From Algibacter mikhailovii (lineage in GTDB: Bacteria; Bacteroidota; Bacteroidia; Flavobacteriales; Flavobacteriaceae): 64,000 bases of DNA. Location: NCBI RefSeq assembly GCF_014651495.1, contig NZ_BMWZ01000004.1:434001-498000 (forward strand), given 5' to 3'. Of the stretch, positions 37,205 through 46,596 are shown one piece after another; within the stretch, counting starts at the first letter, position 1; each line of letters begins with the position of its first letter. Both the position numbers and the translations under genes were made by a program. The notes under the pieces are model-generated. The model searched no databases and was not told where the DNA came from. It saw nothing but the letters and a program-made list of their open reading frames with translations.

Positions 37205-37933
37205 CTAACCTTCCTGAAATTTGAAAAAGATAGGAATAGCATACGCTACTTTTACGGGTTTACCCCGTTGTTTTCCTGGTTTCATCTGAGGTAACTTTTT
37301 TATAATGCGCTCAGCTTCTTTCTCTAATATTTTATCTGGACCTCTTGATCTAACACCGGTAATATAGCCCTTTGAATCTATAATAAACATGACGGAAACC
37401 CGACCTTGCATGCCTAAATCTAAGGCCATCTGTGGATAATTAAAATGCGCATTGACATGTTCCTGCATTTTTTGTTGAAAACACTGTTTTGTTTGAGCTT
37501 TTGACAAATCTTCACACCCCGGAAATACAGGTACATCCTCGATAATTGCAAAAGCTACCTGGACGTCTTCTTCAACTTCTTCAACAACAATCTCACTAAC
37601 CTCAACAGGTTCTGCGATAGCAGTTTCCTGAGTAATTTCAGTACTTTCAATAATAGTTTCTTCAACCTCTTCTGTATCTTCAACCACCTGTACCGACTCA
37701 CTAACCACAGCTGCTGGGGGTGGCGGTGGTGGCAGGAGTTCTGTGTTAATAATTGGTATTTCTTCCTCAAATTCACTTTGCATATCCACAATGCCTATAT
37801 CAACTTCATTGTATTCATAGGTTTTATATTCTAATACGCTCCATGATAAGAGTAACATTAAGTTTAACCCGATAGCAAAATAGATACCGCTATTTCTTCC
37901 TATCTCTAATTGCGGGTTTTTTTTAGCTTCCAT
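37205..37933 (-). CDS. tonB: TonB energy-transducing protein
   Basis: A 242-residue TonB: one N-terminal membrane helix (about 16-36), a proline- and acid-rich periplasmic linker (PPPPPP then long Val/Glu repeats), and the C-terminal TonB domain (about 165-242) with YPQMALDLGMQGRVSVMFII and a terminal PIFFKF strand. It couples the proton motive force to outer-membrane receptors. It lies downstream of a TonB-dependent receptor on the same strand but has its own promoter region containing an Fnr-like operator. Confidence 0.9.
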   Translation of the reverse strand: MEAKKNPQLEIGRNSGIYFAIGLNLMLLLSWSVLEYKTYEYNEVDIGIVDMQSEFEEEIPIINTELLPPPPPPAAVVSESVQVVEDTEEVEETIIESTEITQETAIAEPVEVSEIVVEEVEEDVQVAFAIIEDVPVFPGCEDLSKAQTKQCFQQKMQEHVNAHFNYPQMALDLGMQGRVSVMFIIDSKGYITGVRSRGPDKILEKEAERIIKKLPQMKPGKQRGKPVKVAYAIPIFFKFQEG

Positions 37934-37977
37934 GATAATGTTTTTATTAGTTTATAATCACCAATAACCTGGCAAAC

Positions 37978-37985
37978 TAAAATTA
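37978..37985 (-). promoter_or_regulatory. -7 box of the tonB promoter
   Basis: On the minus strand TAATTTTA, one mismatch to TAnnTTTG, exactly 22 nt from the operator at 38008-38021. The leader before the tonB ATG would be about 40 nt. Confidence 0.5.
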
Positions 37986-38007
37986 TCATATTATCACTAA
38001 AATAACT

Positions 38008-38021
38008 ATGATATTTATCAT
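38008..38021. promoter_or_regulatory. Fnr/Crp-type operator upstream of tonB
   Basis: ATGATATTTATCAT, the fourth copy of ATGA-N6-TCAT, with the same 22-nt spacing to its -7 box as at ccoI, ccoS and hemN. Confidence 0.6.
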
Positions 38022-38124
38022 ATCGCAAATTAACAAACTATTACTAAGAATTTATCAATAAAACTTATTATATAGTAGCTTTACAGCATAATTATACACC
38101 ATTTGAATTCCCCATAAACTAGCT

Positions 38125-40278
38125 CTACAAATTATCTAATTGATTACTCTTTTTATCATCGCTAATAGTCCAAAAGAATCCCACAAAGAAAAACTGATCG
38201 GCGGCAGGTTGTAAAGCACGTCTTGCGAAATCACCATTCATATCAGGGGTATTAGCGTATTGATAGCCATTAATATTTTTAAACCCTAAAGCATTATTAA
38301 CGGAAGCATATAGTATTTTTTGAGGACTAATTAAATAGGCCCAGTTTAGACTTAAGCTGTTATAGGGTTTTGTTTTTTCATTCAGGAAGCCAGACTCATT
38401 TGGATTGGTATAGGTTCTACCAGATGCAAAACTATAGGCAAAACCAACTTGACTGCGCCACTTATCAATCCAATATTTCCCAACGACAGACAAGTTATGT
38501 TTATTTGCAAAATTTGGTTGCCCTTGTGCCGGATAGTTCTTGTAATCGCGTTCTGTATCAAGAAAAGAATAGCTTAGCCAATAATCAAAGTTTTTAATAC
38601 TGTAGCTATCTCTCCAAAATAAATCAACACCCTTTGCATAACCGTAACCAGCATTGCTAAAATCACTTGAAAAACTTGGAAATTCTTCATCATATTTAAT
38701 TAAATCATTATAGTCTTTATAATAAGCTTCGGCTCTAAATATTCTACGCTCCGCATTATACTGATAATTTAAAATATAGTGCGTCGTATTTTGTGATTTC
38801 ACATCTTGCGTAAACTTTAAAATATTACTTGACGGGTTTTGATAGAAATTCCCGTAAGCTAAAGACAGTTGACTTTTAGATGATATTTTTGAAGCTAATG
38901 ACAATCTAGGTGCCAATGTAAAATCTTTAAAAACTGAACTGTACTCTCCCCTAATACCAGCCTTAAAAGCAAGGTTTTTTGAAATAAAGATATCCGCTTC
39001 GGTAAAAGCCGCTACCATATTATCTTGGTATCCATAGTCCAAGTCTTCAATTAAATCATTCCCATAAGTTTCTTCAAAATCAGTAGAGAAGAATTCAACA
39101 CCCATGTATAACTTAAAGCGATTACTAACTCTGTTTTTCAATTTCAATTTGGCATGAAACGCATTATCAATACTATAAATCTTTTGATCCATAACTCCTT
39201 GTTTATTATTAGCACGCGTGTAACTTCCACCACCAAAAATACTCCATTGACTATTTAATACGCCTTGATAAGAACCGTTAACATATAAATTATTATTGTT
39301 CAACTTATACCTTAACCCCTCTTCAAAATTGATGTCTTCCTGAATTAGCTCAAAATTTGTAGCATCAAAAGCCGCATATAATTTAATAAGACCTGCATTG
39401 GTTTTCTTTCTAAAAACCGTTTCGCCAGAAGCCATCTCATAGGGTTTTATCCAATCGTTTCTATCTGGGAACAAGGCGATATATGGTGCTAAATTAATGT
39501 ATGATGCATTAACGCTTATTGAGCTTTTTTCCCATTTCTGCGTGTTACCCAACGCACCTCCAACACTCATAATACCAATATCTGTTTTTTCTTGATCGGG
39601 TTCATCTATAGTATTCAGCAATAACACACTGGATAAGGCTTGCCCATATTCTGCTGAATATCCTCCGGTTGAAAAGGTAATTCCATCAAATAAGAATGGT
39701 GAATATCGCCCTCGTGAAGGAATATTATTTGTTGTTGGCGTATATGGTGAAAATACGCGTATACCATCAATAAATATTTGTGTTTCATCAGCATCACCAC
39801 CTCTAACAAACAACCTACCATCTTCAGCAACCGTTGTTGTTCCTGGTAAGGTCTGCAAAGCTCCAACAAAATCACCCAATGCACTTGCGGTGGTTACCAC
39901 ATCTAAAGGGTTTAAAACATTCACTTTACTATTGTCTCCCGCCGAAAACGTACCTGCCGAAAGCACCACAGCATCCAGGGTATTTACATCAGGCTTTAAT
40001 TTCACCTCAATATCCTTCATATAAGATACATCGCCAACCATGGTAAAGCTTTCATAAGACAAGAATGAAACAAGGAGGGTCTGAGTTCCTGCTTCCGTGG
40101 TGGTAAAAGAAAACACACCATTCGCGCCTGTAGAGCCTCCATCATAGGTGCCTTCTAAATAAATATTTGCCCCAACTATGGGTTCCTTTTTTTCATTTAA
40201 GACAACGCCATTAATAACCGTTTGCCCTTGTACATGGCTTACAAATATGAGAATTAATAATATGGCTAGCTTTTTCAT
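38125..40278 (-). CDS. TonB-dependent outer membrane receptor
   Basis: A 717-residue receptor from the ATG at 40278, which starts a signal peptide (MKKLAILLILIFVSHVQGQ); the frame is open 15 codons further upstream. Residues about 20-105 form a carboxypeptidase-like regulatory domain (VINGVVLNEKKEPIVGANIYLEG), then comes a plug domain with LFVRGGDADETQIFIDGI, then about 20 barrel strands. The 717 residues are below the size of SusC-type receptors, and no SusD follows. The ligand is unknown; metal chelates or small organics are likelier than glycans. The tonB gene lies 192 nt downstream. Confidence 0.88.
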   Translation of the reverse strand: MKKLAILLILIFVSHVQGQTVINGVVLNEKKEPIVGANIYLEGTYDGGSTGANGVFSFTTTEAGTQTLLVSFLSYESFTMVGDVSYMKDIEVKLKPDVNTLDAVVLSAGTFSAGDNSKVNVLNPLDVVTTASALGDFVGALQTLPGTTTVAEDGRLFVRGGDADETQIFIDGIRVFSPYTPTTNNIPSRGRYSPFLFDGITFSTGGYSAEYGQALSSVLLLNTIDEPDQEKTDIGIMSVGGALGNTQKWEKSSISVNASYINLAPYIALFPDRNDWIKPYEMASGETVFRKKTNAGLIKLYAAFDATNFELIQEDINFEEGLRYKLNNNNLYVNGSYQGVLNSQWSIFGGGSYTRANNKQGVMDQKIYSIDNAFHAKLKLKNRVSNRFKLYMGVEFFSTDFEETYGNDLIEDLDYGYQDNMVAAFTEADIFISKNLAFKAGIRGEYSSVFKDFTLAPRLSLASKISSKSQLSLAYGNFYQNPSSNILKFTQDVKSQNTTHYILNYQYNAERRIFRAEAYYKDYNDLIKYDEEFPSFSSDFSNAGYGYAKGVDLFWRDSYSIKNFDYWLSYSFLDTERDYKNYPAQGQPNFANKHNLSVVGKYWIDKWRSQVGFAYSFASGRTYTNPNESGFLNEKTKPYNSLSLNWAYLISPQKILYASVNNALGFKNINGYQYANTPDMNGDFARRALQPAADQFFFVGFFWTISDDKKSNQLDNL

Positions 40279-40571
40279 AATATACAGTTTGATTTTTTTT
40301 GATGATGACATTGCTTTATTCAATAATTTGAGTACAAATATGTCTCACAGGTTTACCTTATAAAACTCTTATGTACCGAACTGTAAAAAAAGAATGATGA
40401 ATTGAAACTTTCTATATCTAAACAATCAAAAGATCACAAACACAAAAACACTGATTATCAGATCATTTGAAAAAACCTAAAGTGTATGCAATATTTTTAT
40501 ATTTTTATTTCATTTAATTCCTGTAACAATTATGACGATTTACCTACTTACAGAATAACTAAACCATCACA

Positions 40572-41066
40572 TTGAATAAAGAACTAGAACATAGTTTTGT
40601 TGAATTACTTGAAAAGCACCAAAATATTGTGCACAAAGTATGTCGTTTATACACCAATAATTATGATGCGCATAACGACTTATTTCAAGAAATAACTATA
40701 CAACTTTGGAAAGCTTATCCGAAGTTTAGGGGAGACTCAAAATTTAGCACATGGATGTATCGTGTTGGTTTGAATACAGCAATTACGCTATATAGAAAGT
40801 CGAAACGTACAATTAAAACGCAAGATTATGAGGGCGTAGCCTTTAAAATAAAATCTGAAGATTATGACGATACCGAAGAACAACAATTAAAAGTATTATA
40901 TAAGGCTGTACACCAATTGAATGATATAGAAAAGGCTCTGGTGTTTTTATATTTAGAAGACAAAGATTACAGAGAGATTAGTGAAACATTGGGGATTAGT
41001 GAAGTAAATGCACGTGTGAAGATGAATAGGATTAAAAAGAAACTAAAAACCATATTAAATCCGTAA
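40572..41066 (+). CDS. ECF RNA polymerase sigma factor
   Basis: A 164-residue sigma-70 family protein: region 2 (NDLFQEITIQLWKAYPKFRGDSKFSTWMYRVGLN) and region 4 (EKALVFLYLEDKDYREISETLGISEVNARVKMNRIKKKL). The start is TTG; no in-frame ATG precedes region 2. The next gene starts 4 nt after its stop and encodes a membrane protein, the usual position of an anti-sigma factor. Confidence 0.88.
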   Translation: MNKELEHSFVELLEKHQNIVHKVCRLYTNNYDAHNDLFQEITIQLWKAYPKFRGDSKFSTWMYRVGLNTAITLYRKSKRTIKTQDYEGVAFKIKSEDYDDTEEQQLKVLYKAVHQLNDIEKALVFLYLEDKDYREISETLGISEVNARVKMNRIKKKLKTILNP

Positions 41067-41070
41067 CACT

Positions 41071-41703
41071 ATGGATGAATTAGATTTATTAAAGAAAGAC
41101 TGGAATAAAGAAAAGGAAGAAAGCAAATTATCTGCTAAAGACATCTATCCCATGTTGTTGAAAAAGTCTTCCTCTATTGTTAAGACGCTGTTCTATATTA
41201 GTATTGCAGAACTTATATTTTGGACCTTGGTTAATGTGCTTCCCTTTTTCTTATCGGAAACATATAGAACTCAATTAGATCATGTTTACACAAATAAGAC
41301 AATATTAGCGTTATTGAATTTCTTTAGCTACGCAGTCATATTATTGTTTATTTATTTGCTTTACAAATCCTATAAATCAATTTCAGTTACAGATAATGCC
41401 AAGAAGCTCATGGAGAGCATTATCAAAACAAGAAAAATAACAAAGTACTATGTCTTGTACAATCTTGTTGTTGCCTTTTTAGCTATGGTGGTAGGTTTAT
41501 ATTTTGGTATTCAACAGAACCCAGATATCTCAAATAAATTGGCTCAAGCAGGTAGCACAGAAACCTTTATAATTTATGCTTCAATTGTTTCTTTTACCGC
41601 TATTTTTATAGTATTACTATGGCTGTTTTACAGACTGATATACGGGCTATTATTAAAACGTCTAAACCGGAACTATAAAGAACTTAAGAAGCTAGAATTT
41701 TAA
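41071..41703 (+). CDS. Membrane protein, possible anti-sigma partner
   Basis: A 210-residue protein: an acidic/basic cytosolic N-terminus of about 45 residues (MDELDLLKKDWNKEKEE), then four transmembrane helices and a basic tail. It lacks a zinc-binding anti-sigma motif (H-x3-C-x2-C). Its position directly after the sigma gene and its cytosolic N-terminus suggest it holds the sigma factor at the membrane; this is inference. Its stop overlaps the convergent pseudouridine synthase gene by 4 nt. Confidence 0.7.
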   Translation: MDELDLLKKDWNKEKEESKLSAKDIYPMLLKKSSSIVKTLFYISIAELIFWTLVNVLPFFLSETYRTQLDHVYTNKTILALLNFFSYAVILLFIYLLYKSYKSISVTDNAKKLMESIIKTRKITKYYVLYNLVVAFLAMVVGLYFGIQQNPDISNKLAQAGSTETFIIYASIVSFTAIFIVLLWLFYRLIYGLLLKRLNRNYKELKKLEF

Positions 41704-42287
41704 AATAAGGGATTAATTTCTATAACATCACCAGGTAACATGGTGTTAAAATGAATTGAACCTATTCGCACTCTAACAAGCCGTAGGGTTGGAAAACCAA
41801 CTGCCGATGTCATTTTTCTAACTTGTCTAAACTTGCCTTCATTCAACGTAATTGACACCCATGATGTGGGGCCGTGCCTATCATCACGTATTTTTTTTGA
41901 ACGCACTGGAAGATCTGGGACCTGCTCAAGCTTAAAGACTTTACAAGGTTTCGTTTGATACTTTCTACCTTCAAAACCAATTTCAACACCCAATTGTAAT
42001 GCTTCTATGGCTTCTTCAGAAATATCGCCATCAATTTGTGCGTAATACTCTTTCTCTATTTTTTGACTATTAACTAGGGCACTCATTTTGCCATCTGTAG
42101 TAAGCAACAATAGTCCTTCAGACTTTTCATCTAAACGACCAATAGCCATTATACCCATGGGAAAATTAAATAATTCACCCAAAAACTTCTTAGATTGCTG
42201 CTTTGAGTCCTGACTTTTAAATTGACTTAAAAACCCGTAAGGTTTGTAAATCACATAATGCCTGTGCTGATTATTAAGCATTTCCAT
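41700..42287 (-). CDS. 23S rRNA pseudouridine synthase, RsuA/RluE type
   Basis: A 195-residue enzyme without an S4 domain, the short RluE-like form. The catalytic motif is GRLDEKSEGLLLLTTDG (Asp catalytic), with the conserved EKEYYAQ and EGKFRQVRKM segments. It modifies uridine in rRNA. The start overlaps the end of the topoisomerase gene by 14 nt on the same strand. Confidence 0.88.
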   Translation of the reverse strand: MEMLNNQHRHYVIYKPYGFLSQFKSQDSKQQSKKFLGELFNFPMGIMAIGRLDEKSEGLLLLTTDGKMSALVNSQKIEKEYYAQIDGDISEEAIEALQLGVEIGFEGRKYQTKPCKVFKLEQVPDLPVRSKKIRDDRHGPTSWVSITLNEGKFRQVRKMTSAVGFPTLRLVRVRIGSIHFNTMLPGDVIEINPLF

Positions 42288-44565
42288 TTAAAATACTATG
42301 CACCAAAGTTTTGGTAGGTTGTTTTCCATTTAATTTAATGCGGACGGTTTCAAAACTCATTTTAAAATCGCAGCCACTTTTATAGGCTGAGCAGCCATAA
42401 GCCGTTTTCCCTTTTATAACGGTGCCTTTTTGGCATTTAGGACAAACCAATTCATTCGGAGTTTGCTTCAAACTAGATGGCTTAGCTTCTAATTTTAATT
42501 TGAAATCTTCATCAAATCGCAACAAACCTTCAACTGTTCCAGAATCCGTCTTGAATCCTTTTAGATTAACTGTTGACCCTTTTTGAAGTAATCTGATATA
42601 TTGCTTTTCTGATATTTTCTTTTCGCCAAACTTAAATGGTAACACGAAATTACAGCCTGATTTATAGGCCGAACATCCATAAGCTGATTTCCCTTTTATA
42701 ACCCTGCCTTTTTTACACTTCGGACAAACCTCTGTCATTAAACCTGATGTCTTTTTAACCTTTGCGTCTTGAGAACGCTGTTGAATGACATTTGCTTGTG
42801 AAATGTTAGCACGCTGAGTTTCACTGCGCACTTCATAAACTAAGGCGTCTACCATACGCTTCATATTTTTTATGAAAGCCCCTGCGCTAAAATCTCCTTT
42901 TTCTATATCTTTTAACTGCTTTTCCCATGACCCCGTTAACTCGGCTGATTTTAGCAATTCATTTTGAATTGTTTCAATTAGCTGTATACCAGTTACCGTA
43001 GGTAAAACCTGTTTTTTATTTCGTTTTATATATTTTCGTTTGAAAAGGGTTTCAATAATATTGGCCCGTGTAGATGGTCTACCAATACCATTTTCCTTCA
43101 TTAAATCACGTAACTCATCATCATCAACTTGCTTCCCTGCAGTCTCCATAGCTCTTAATAAAGAGGCCTCTGTAAATTGATTTGGTGGTTTAGTTTCTTT
43201 CTCTAAAAAAGACGGTTGATGTGGGCCGCTCTCCCCTTTTTCAAAAGTGGGTAAAAGTCCTGTTTCCTTTTGTTTAGCATTAGCATCCTCAAAAACGATA
43301 CGCCAACCTTTTTCTAAAATTTCTTTACCCGTAGTTTTAAATGGCACTTTTGCTGCTTTACCAATCACCGCCGTATTTGCAACAATACAATCATCATAAA
43401 ACACAGCAATAAACCGTTTAACAATAATATCATAGACTTGTTGTTGATTGTATTGCAAGTTTGTTTGCATTCCCGTAGGAATAATAGCGTGATGATCGGT
43501 TACTTTTTTATCATTAAAAACTTTAGCTGATTTCTTTATTTTTTTAGTTAAAAGCGGTTCTGTTAAACGTGAATAATTTGTCAATTTTTTAAGAATACCG
43601 GGCACCTTAGGATAAATATCTGTAGGTAAAAACGTGGTATCTACTCTGGGGTATGTTACTACCTTTCGCTCATATAAGGCTTGAACAATCTTTAAAGTTT
43701 CATCAGCCGAAAATCCGAATTTGGTATTACAATACACTTGAAGTCCAGTTAAATCAAATAACTTAGGCGCATATTCTTTACCTTTCTTCTTTGTAATAGA
43801 TTCAATTTCAAAATCACTTTCTTGTACTTTATTTGCTAAAGCTTCTCCTTCTTCTTTTTTAAGAAATCGGCCCTCTTCATAACTGAACAAGGTATCTCTA
43901 TAAAGTGTTTGGAGTTCCCAATACGGTTGCGGTTTAAAGTTTTCAATCTCCTTAAATCGATTAACCACCATGGCTAATGTTGGGGTTTGTACTCTCCCCA
44001 CAGACAACACTTGCTTGTACCCACCATGCTTAACGGTATATAACCGTGTAGCATTCATTCCTAAAAGCCAATCTCCTATGGCCCTAGAAAATCCTGCATA
44101 ATACAAATTGTCATAATCTGAACCGGGCTTGAGATGCTCAAAACCTTCTTTAATAGCTTCTGTTGTTAACGAAGAAATCCATAAGCGCTTTACTTCTCCT
44201 TTGTATTGAGCTTCATTCATTACCCAACGCTGAATAAGCTCTCCTTCTTGACCTGCATCCCCACAATTTATGACCAACTCAGCCTTATCAAATAACCCTT
44301 TAACAATTTTGAATTGCTTTTGAATTCCGGCATTTGAAGATACCTTAGTCTCAAATTTCTCCGGAAGCATGGGCAGATTATTCAAATCCCAACTTTTCCA
44401 ATACGACTTATAATCATTAGGCTCTTTTAAGGTGCACAAATGACCAAAAGTATAGGTAACCGCGTAACCATTTCCTTCGTAATAGCCATCATGCTTTGAA
44501 TTAGCTCCTAAAACGGCAGCTATCTCTCGGGCAACACTTGGCTTTTCTGCAATACAAACCTTCAT
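42274..44565 (-). CDS. topB: DNA topoisomerase III
   Basis: A 763-residue type IA topoisomerase: a Toprim domain at the start (MKVCIAEKPSVAREIA, NCGDAGQEGELI), the catalytic tyrosine Y305 in TYPRVDTT, and the GIGRPSTRANIIE motif. The C-terminus carries two near-identical zinc-ribbon modules (C-P-K-C-x-K-G-x-V-I-K-G-K and Y-G-C-S-A-Y-K-S-G-C) separated by a spacer. It relaxes and decatenates DNA and partners with RecQ helicases; recQ is encoded 2 kb upstream on the same strand. Confidence 0.93.
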   Translation of the reverse strand: MKVCIAEKPSVAREIAAVLGANSKHDGYYEGNGYAVTYTFGHLCTLKEPNDYKSYWKSWDLNNLPMLPEKFETKVSSNAGIQKQFKIVKGLFDKAELVINCGDAGQEGELIQRWVMNEAQYKGEVKRLWISSLTTEAIKEGFEHLKPGSDYDNLYYAGFSRAIGDWLLGMNATRLYTVKHGGYKQVLSVGRVQTPTLAMVVNRFKEIENFKPQPYWELQTLYRDTLFSYEEGRFLKKEEGEALANKVQESDFEIESITKKKGKEYAPKLFDLTGLQVYCNTKFGFSADETLKIVQALYERKVVTYPRVDTTFLPTDIYPKVPGILKKLTNYSRLTEPLLTKKIKKSAKVFNDKKVTDHHAIIPTGMQTNLQYNQQQVYDIIVKRFIAVFYDDCIVANTAVIGKAAKVPFKTTGKEILEKGWRIVFEDANAKQKETGLLPTFEKGESGPHQPSFLEKETKPPNQFTEASLLRAMETAGKQVDDDELRDLMKENGIGRPSTRANIIETLFKRKYIKRNKKQVLPTVTGIQLIETIQNELLKSAELTGSWEKQLKDIEKGDFSAGAFIKNMKRMVDALVYEVRSETQRANISQANVIQQRSQDAKVKKTSGLMTEVCPKCKKGRVIKGKSAYGCSAYKSGCNFVLPFKFGEKKISEKQYIRLLQKGSTVNLKGFKTDSGTVEGLLRFDEDFKLKLEAKPSSLKQTPNELVCPKCQKGTVIKGKTAYGCSAYKSGCDFKMSFETVRIKLNGKQPTKTLVHSILNGNA

Positions 44566-44684
44566 TTACACAACTTAAAGTAAGACATGCAAAATAGACA
44601 TTTTAGCGAGTTTAAAACAAGAGATTTATTAAGAGTTATTAACGAGTTTTGAATCGAACCATGTCGTTCTTAACACGCTTAAAA

Positions 44685-45326
44685 CTAAGATTGTCTAAGC
44701 GTGTAATTCCAAGTAAATAGGTTAAAAATTCCGATACTTAAATAAGAATTAAGATGTTTTGAGTTTAATTTCTTTTTAAACCTTATGGATGATTTATTAA
44801 ATCGATCAGTTATACTATATTTCCTATCCCTGCCTTTTTTTTCTAAATACCTGTAAGATTCATACCTTAAGTATGGGGCCAAATTCCTGCCTCTATATTC
44901 ATGAAAAGTCCACATATATGAGAGATAAAACTCATTTGGCTTTAATTTAAATTCTCTACCCTTAAAGTTAAAACCTTCTAGCCCAATTAAATTATATGCC
45001 GCTATTTCGCCTTCAGTTTCTAAACCAAGACATATTTGCCCTTGTTTCATGCTTTTGGTAACATCCTCCAAAGAGACTGATGTATTTCCCTGATTAATAG
45101 CTATTACTTCATCAATGGACAATTCGCGAACTGTATATTTTGAAGCATCGCCTTTTATCTTTGGTTGATTGCAAGGCTCATGTTCTTCTTGAACCCAATA
45201 ATACAACATTATATCTAAGCCTAATCGTGCTAAAAAATTTCTTGATGCGAATAAAAACAAGTCATTTTTAATGGCATGTGAAATCTTATCCCACACTGAG
45301 TAGTGTTTCTTGTGTTCCATTTTCAT
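44685..45326 (-). CDS. GNAT-like acetyltransferase
   Basis: A 213-residue protein. The central part has a GNAT pattern: EIAAYNLIGLEGFNFKGREF strands, then L-S-Y-M-W-T-F-H-E-Y-R-G-R-N-L-A-P-Y-L acting as the acetyl-CoA loop and helix (R-G-x-N-L in place of the usual R-x-x-G-x-G/A). It starts inside the end of the BKACE gene (41-nt overlap), so the two are translated from one message. The substrate is unknown. Confidence 0.65.
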   Translation of the reverse strand: MKMEHKKHYSVWDKISHAIKNDLFLFASRNFLARLGLDIMLYYWVQEEHEPCNQPKIKGDASKYTVRELSIDEVIAINQGNTSVSLEDVTKSMKQGQICLGLETEGEIAAYNLIGLEGFNFKGREFKLKPNEFYLSYMWTFHEYRGRNLAPYLRYESYRYLEKKGRDRKYSITDRFNKSSIRFKKKLNSKHLNSYLSIGIFNLFTWNYTLRQS

Positions 45327-46203
45327 TGTTTTTAAAATTTAATGCTCTACCGTACAATCCATGACCTGGTTGTAAGTTCATTTTTGCTCTAAACTCTCTT
45401 GGAGACATTACACCACGTTCATTGGCCTTAGCAATTAAATGAACCCGTTTTAACAAATCTGAATTAGTCGCTAACCGCGTTCTCTCCGTATCATACCAGA
45501 TATTATCTTCAAGGCCTACACGTACACCGCCATCTATAGCGATTGCAAGAGAATTCATTTTTAATTGATCGGTTCCTATCCCAGCTAAGCTCCATAAAGA
45601 TTTTTCTGGAAGATCATTAATCATTACTCCTGAGTGTAATAAATTTGCCTGAGAACAAGCTATATTACCAAACAGCAGATTAAAATAATGCGGTGCCTTA
45701 ATCAATTCTTTTCGTTCTAAATATTTAGCATAATTAATCATACCAACATCAAAGGCCTCTAACTCAGGAACAATACCTTTTTCTTTCATTATTCTGGCAA
45801 GATTGGCTACCGTTTCAGGTGAATTAACACTGGCTGTTTTATTAAAATTTAAGGAACTTAAAGTCAAACTACCCATATCAGGCTTTAATTCACCTTCTAA
45901 TAATAACGGGTCACTTCGTTTTTCTATCTCACTAAAATCTCTTCCACTCAATGAAACGCAGATAACAAGCTCTGGAGCAAATTTCCTAATGCCCGCTATC
46001 ATTTCTCCATATATTTCCTTTTTATAAGTAGGAACACCGGTGATTTCGTCTCTGGCATGTAGGTGCACCATGGTAATGCCAATCTCTACAGCTTGTCTAA
46101 CATCTTCTACTATTTCAGCAACACTTACAGGAACGTGAGAAGTCATGCCCTTGGTTGGAATCATACCTGTTGGGGTAAAATTTACAATTAAATTATTTTT
46201 CAT
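45286..46203 (-). CDS. Beta-keto acid cleavage enzyme (BKACE, DUF849)
   Basis: A 305-residue TIM-barrel enzyme of the 3-keto-5-aminohexanoate cleavage family. Zinc ligands are in the M-V-H-L-H-A-R-D motif (H-x-H), with a Glu in the G-V-R-V-G-L-E-D-N-I region. The family condenses a beta-keto acid with acetyl-CoA and splits it to acetoacetate and a new CoA ester. Lysine-fermentation partners (kdd, kal) are absent, so the substrate is open. It overlaps the GNAT-like gene by 41 nt. Confidence 0.85.
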   Translation of the reverse strand: MKNNLIVNFTPTGMIPTKGMTSHVPVSVAEIVEDVRQAVEIGITMVHLHARDEITGVPTYKKEIYGEMIAGIRKFAPELVICVSLSGRDFSEIEKRSDPLLLEGELKPDMGSLTLSSLNFNKTASVNSPETVANLARIMKEKGIVPELEAFDVGMINYAKYLERKELIKAPHYFNLLFGNIACSQANLLHSGVMINDLPEKSLWSLAGIGTDQLKMNSLAIAIDGGVRVGLEDNIWYDTERTRLATNSDLLKRVHLIAKANERGVMSPREFRAKMNLQPGHGLYGRALNFKNNENGTQETLLSVG

Positions 46204-46596
46204 ATGATTTAGGTTAAGTTACTATATACCCGATGTATATTTTTTTAAAGATAATTACACCCTTCTCATAAAATCGAAAATTTCGATTAAATCAAATATA
46301 ATATTGATAATAGGTTAAAATAAATACGGTTTTATGACAGCACGCAGATTTCTCCGTTTAATTGCCCCCTTTTGTTATCAAAAAAATAATTAGATATATT
46401 TCATCAACTAAAACACTCACTTTTAGAGACATACGACTCAAAAACAGAAACCTCAATATGATATTCTAGATAGCCCTATTAAAACTAGAGTGAATAAATA
46501 ATACAACGTAATGCTTGCCTAGGAACCGCGTCAAAGTTCACCCCAGGTTAACTGGAATAATGAAAACCTTGCAGGTTATTACAACCTCGTATTTCC
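46204..46596. other. Intergenic region upstream of the BKACE gene
   Basis: No credible coding frame. It holds the palindrome at 46272-46288 and, near the recQ end, an imperfect hairpin around aaacct-tgc-aggtt at 46564-46577 without a T-tract. I do not recognise a known RNA here. Confidence 0.6.
46272..46288. repeat. Perfect 8-bp inverted repeat, possible operator
   Basis: AATCGAAA-A-TTTCGATT, centred 77 nt upstream of the BKACE start. The symmetry and position suggest a repressor or activator site for the BKACE-GNAT unit; the cognate protein is not identifiable. Confidence 0.4.

Noticed and set aside
42340-42740. Near-identical DNA segments 300 nt apart that look like a direct repeat
   Set aside because: They encode the two zinc-ribbon modules of topoisomerase III, a normal feature of that protein.
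46490-46596. Possible structured RNA between the BKACE and recQ genes
   Set aside because: Compared from memory with SRP, 6S, tmRNA and RNase P RNA cores; no match and only weak pairing.
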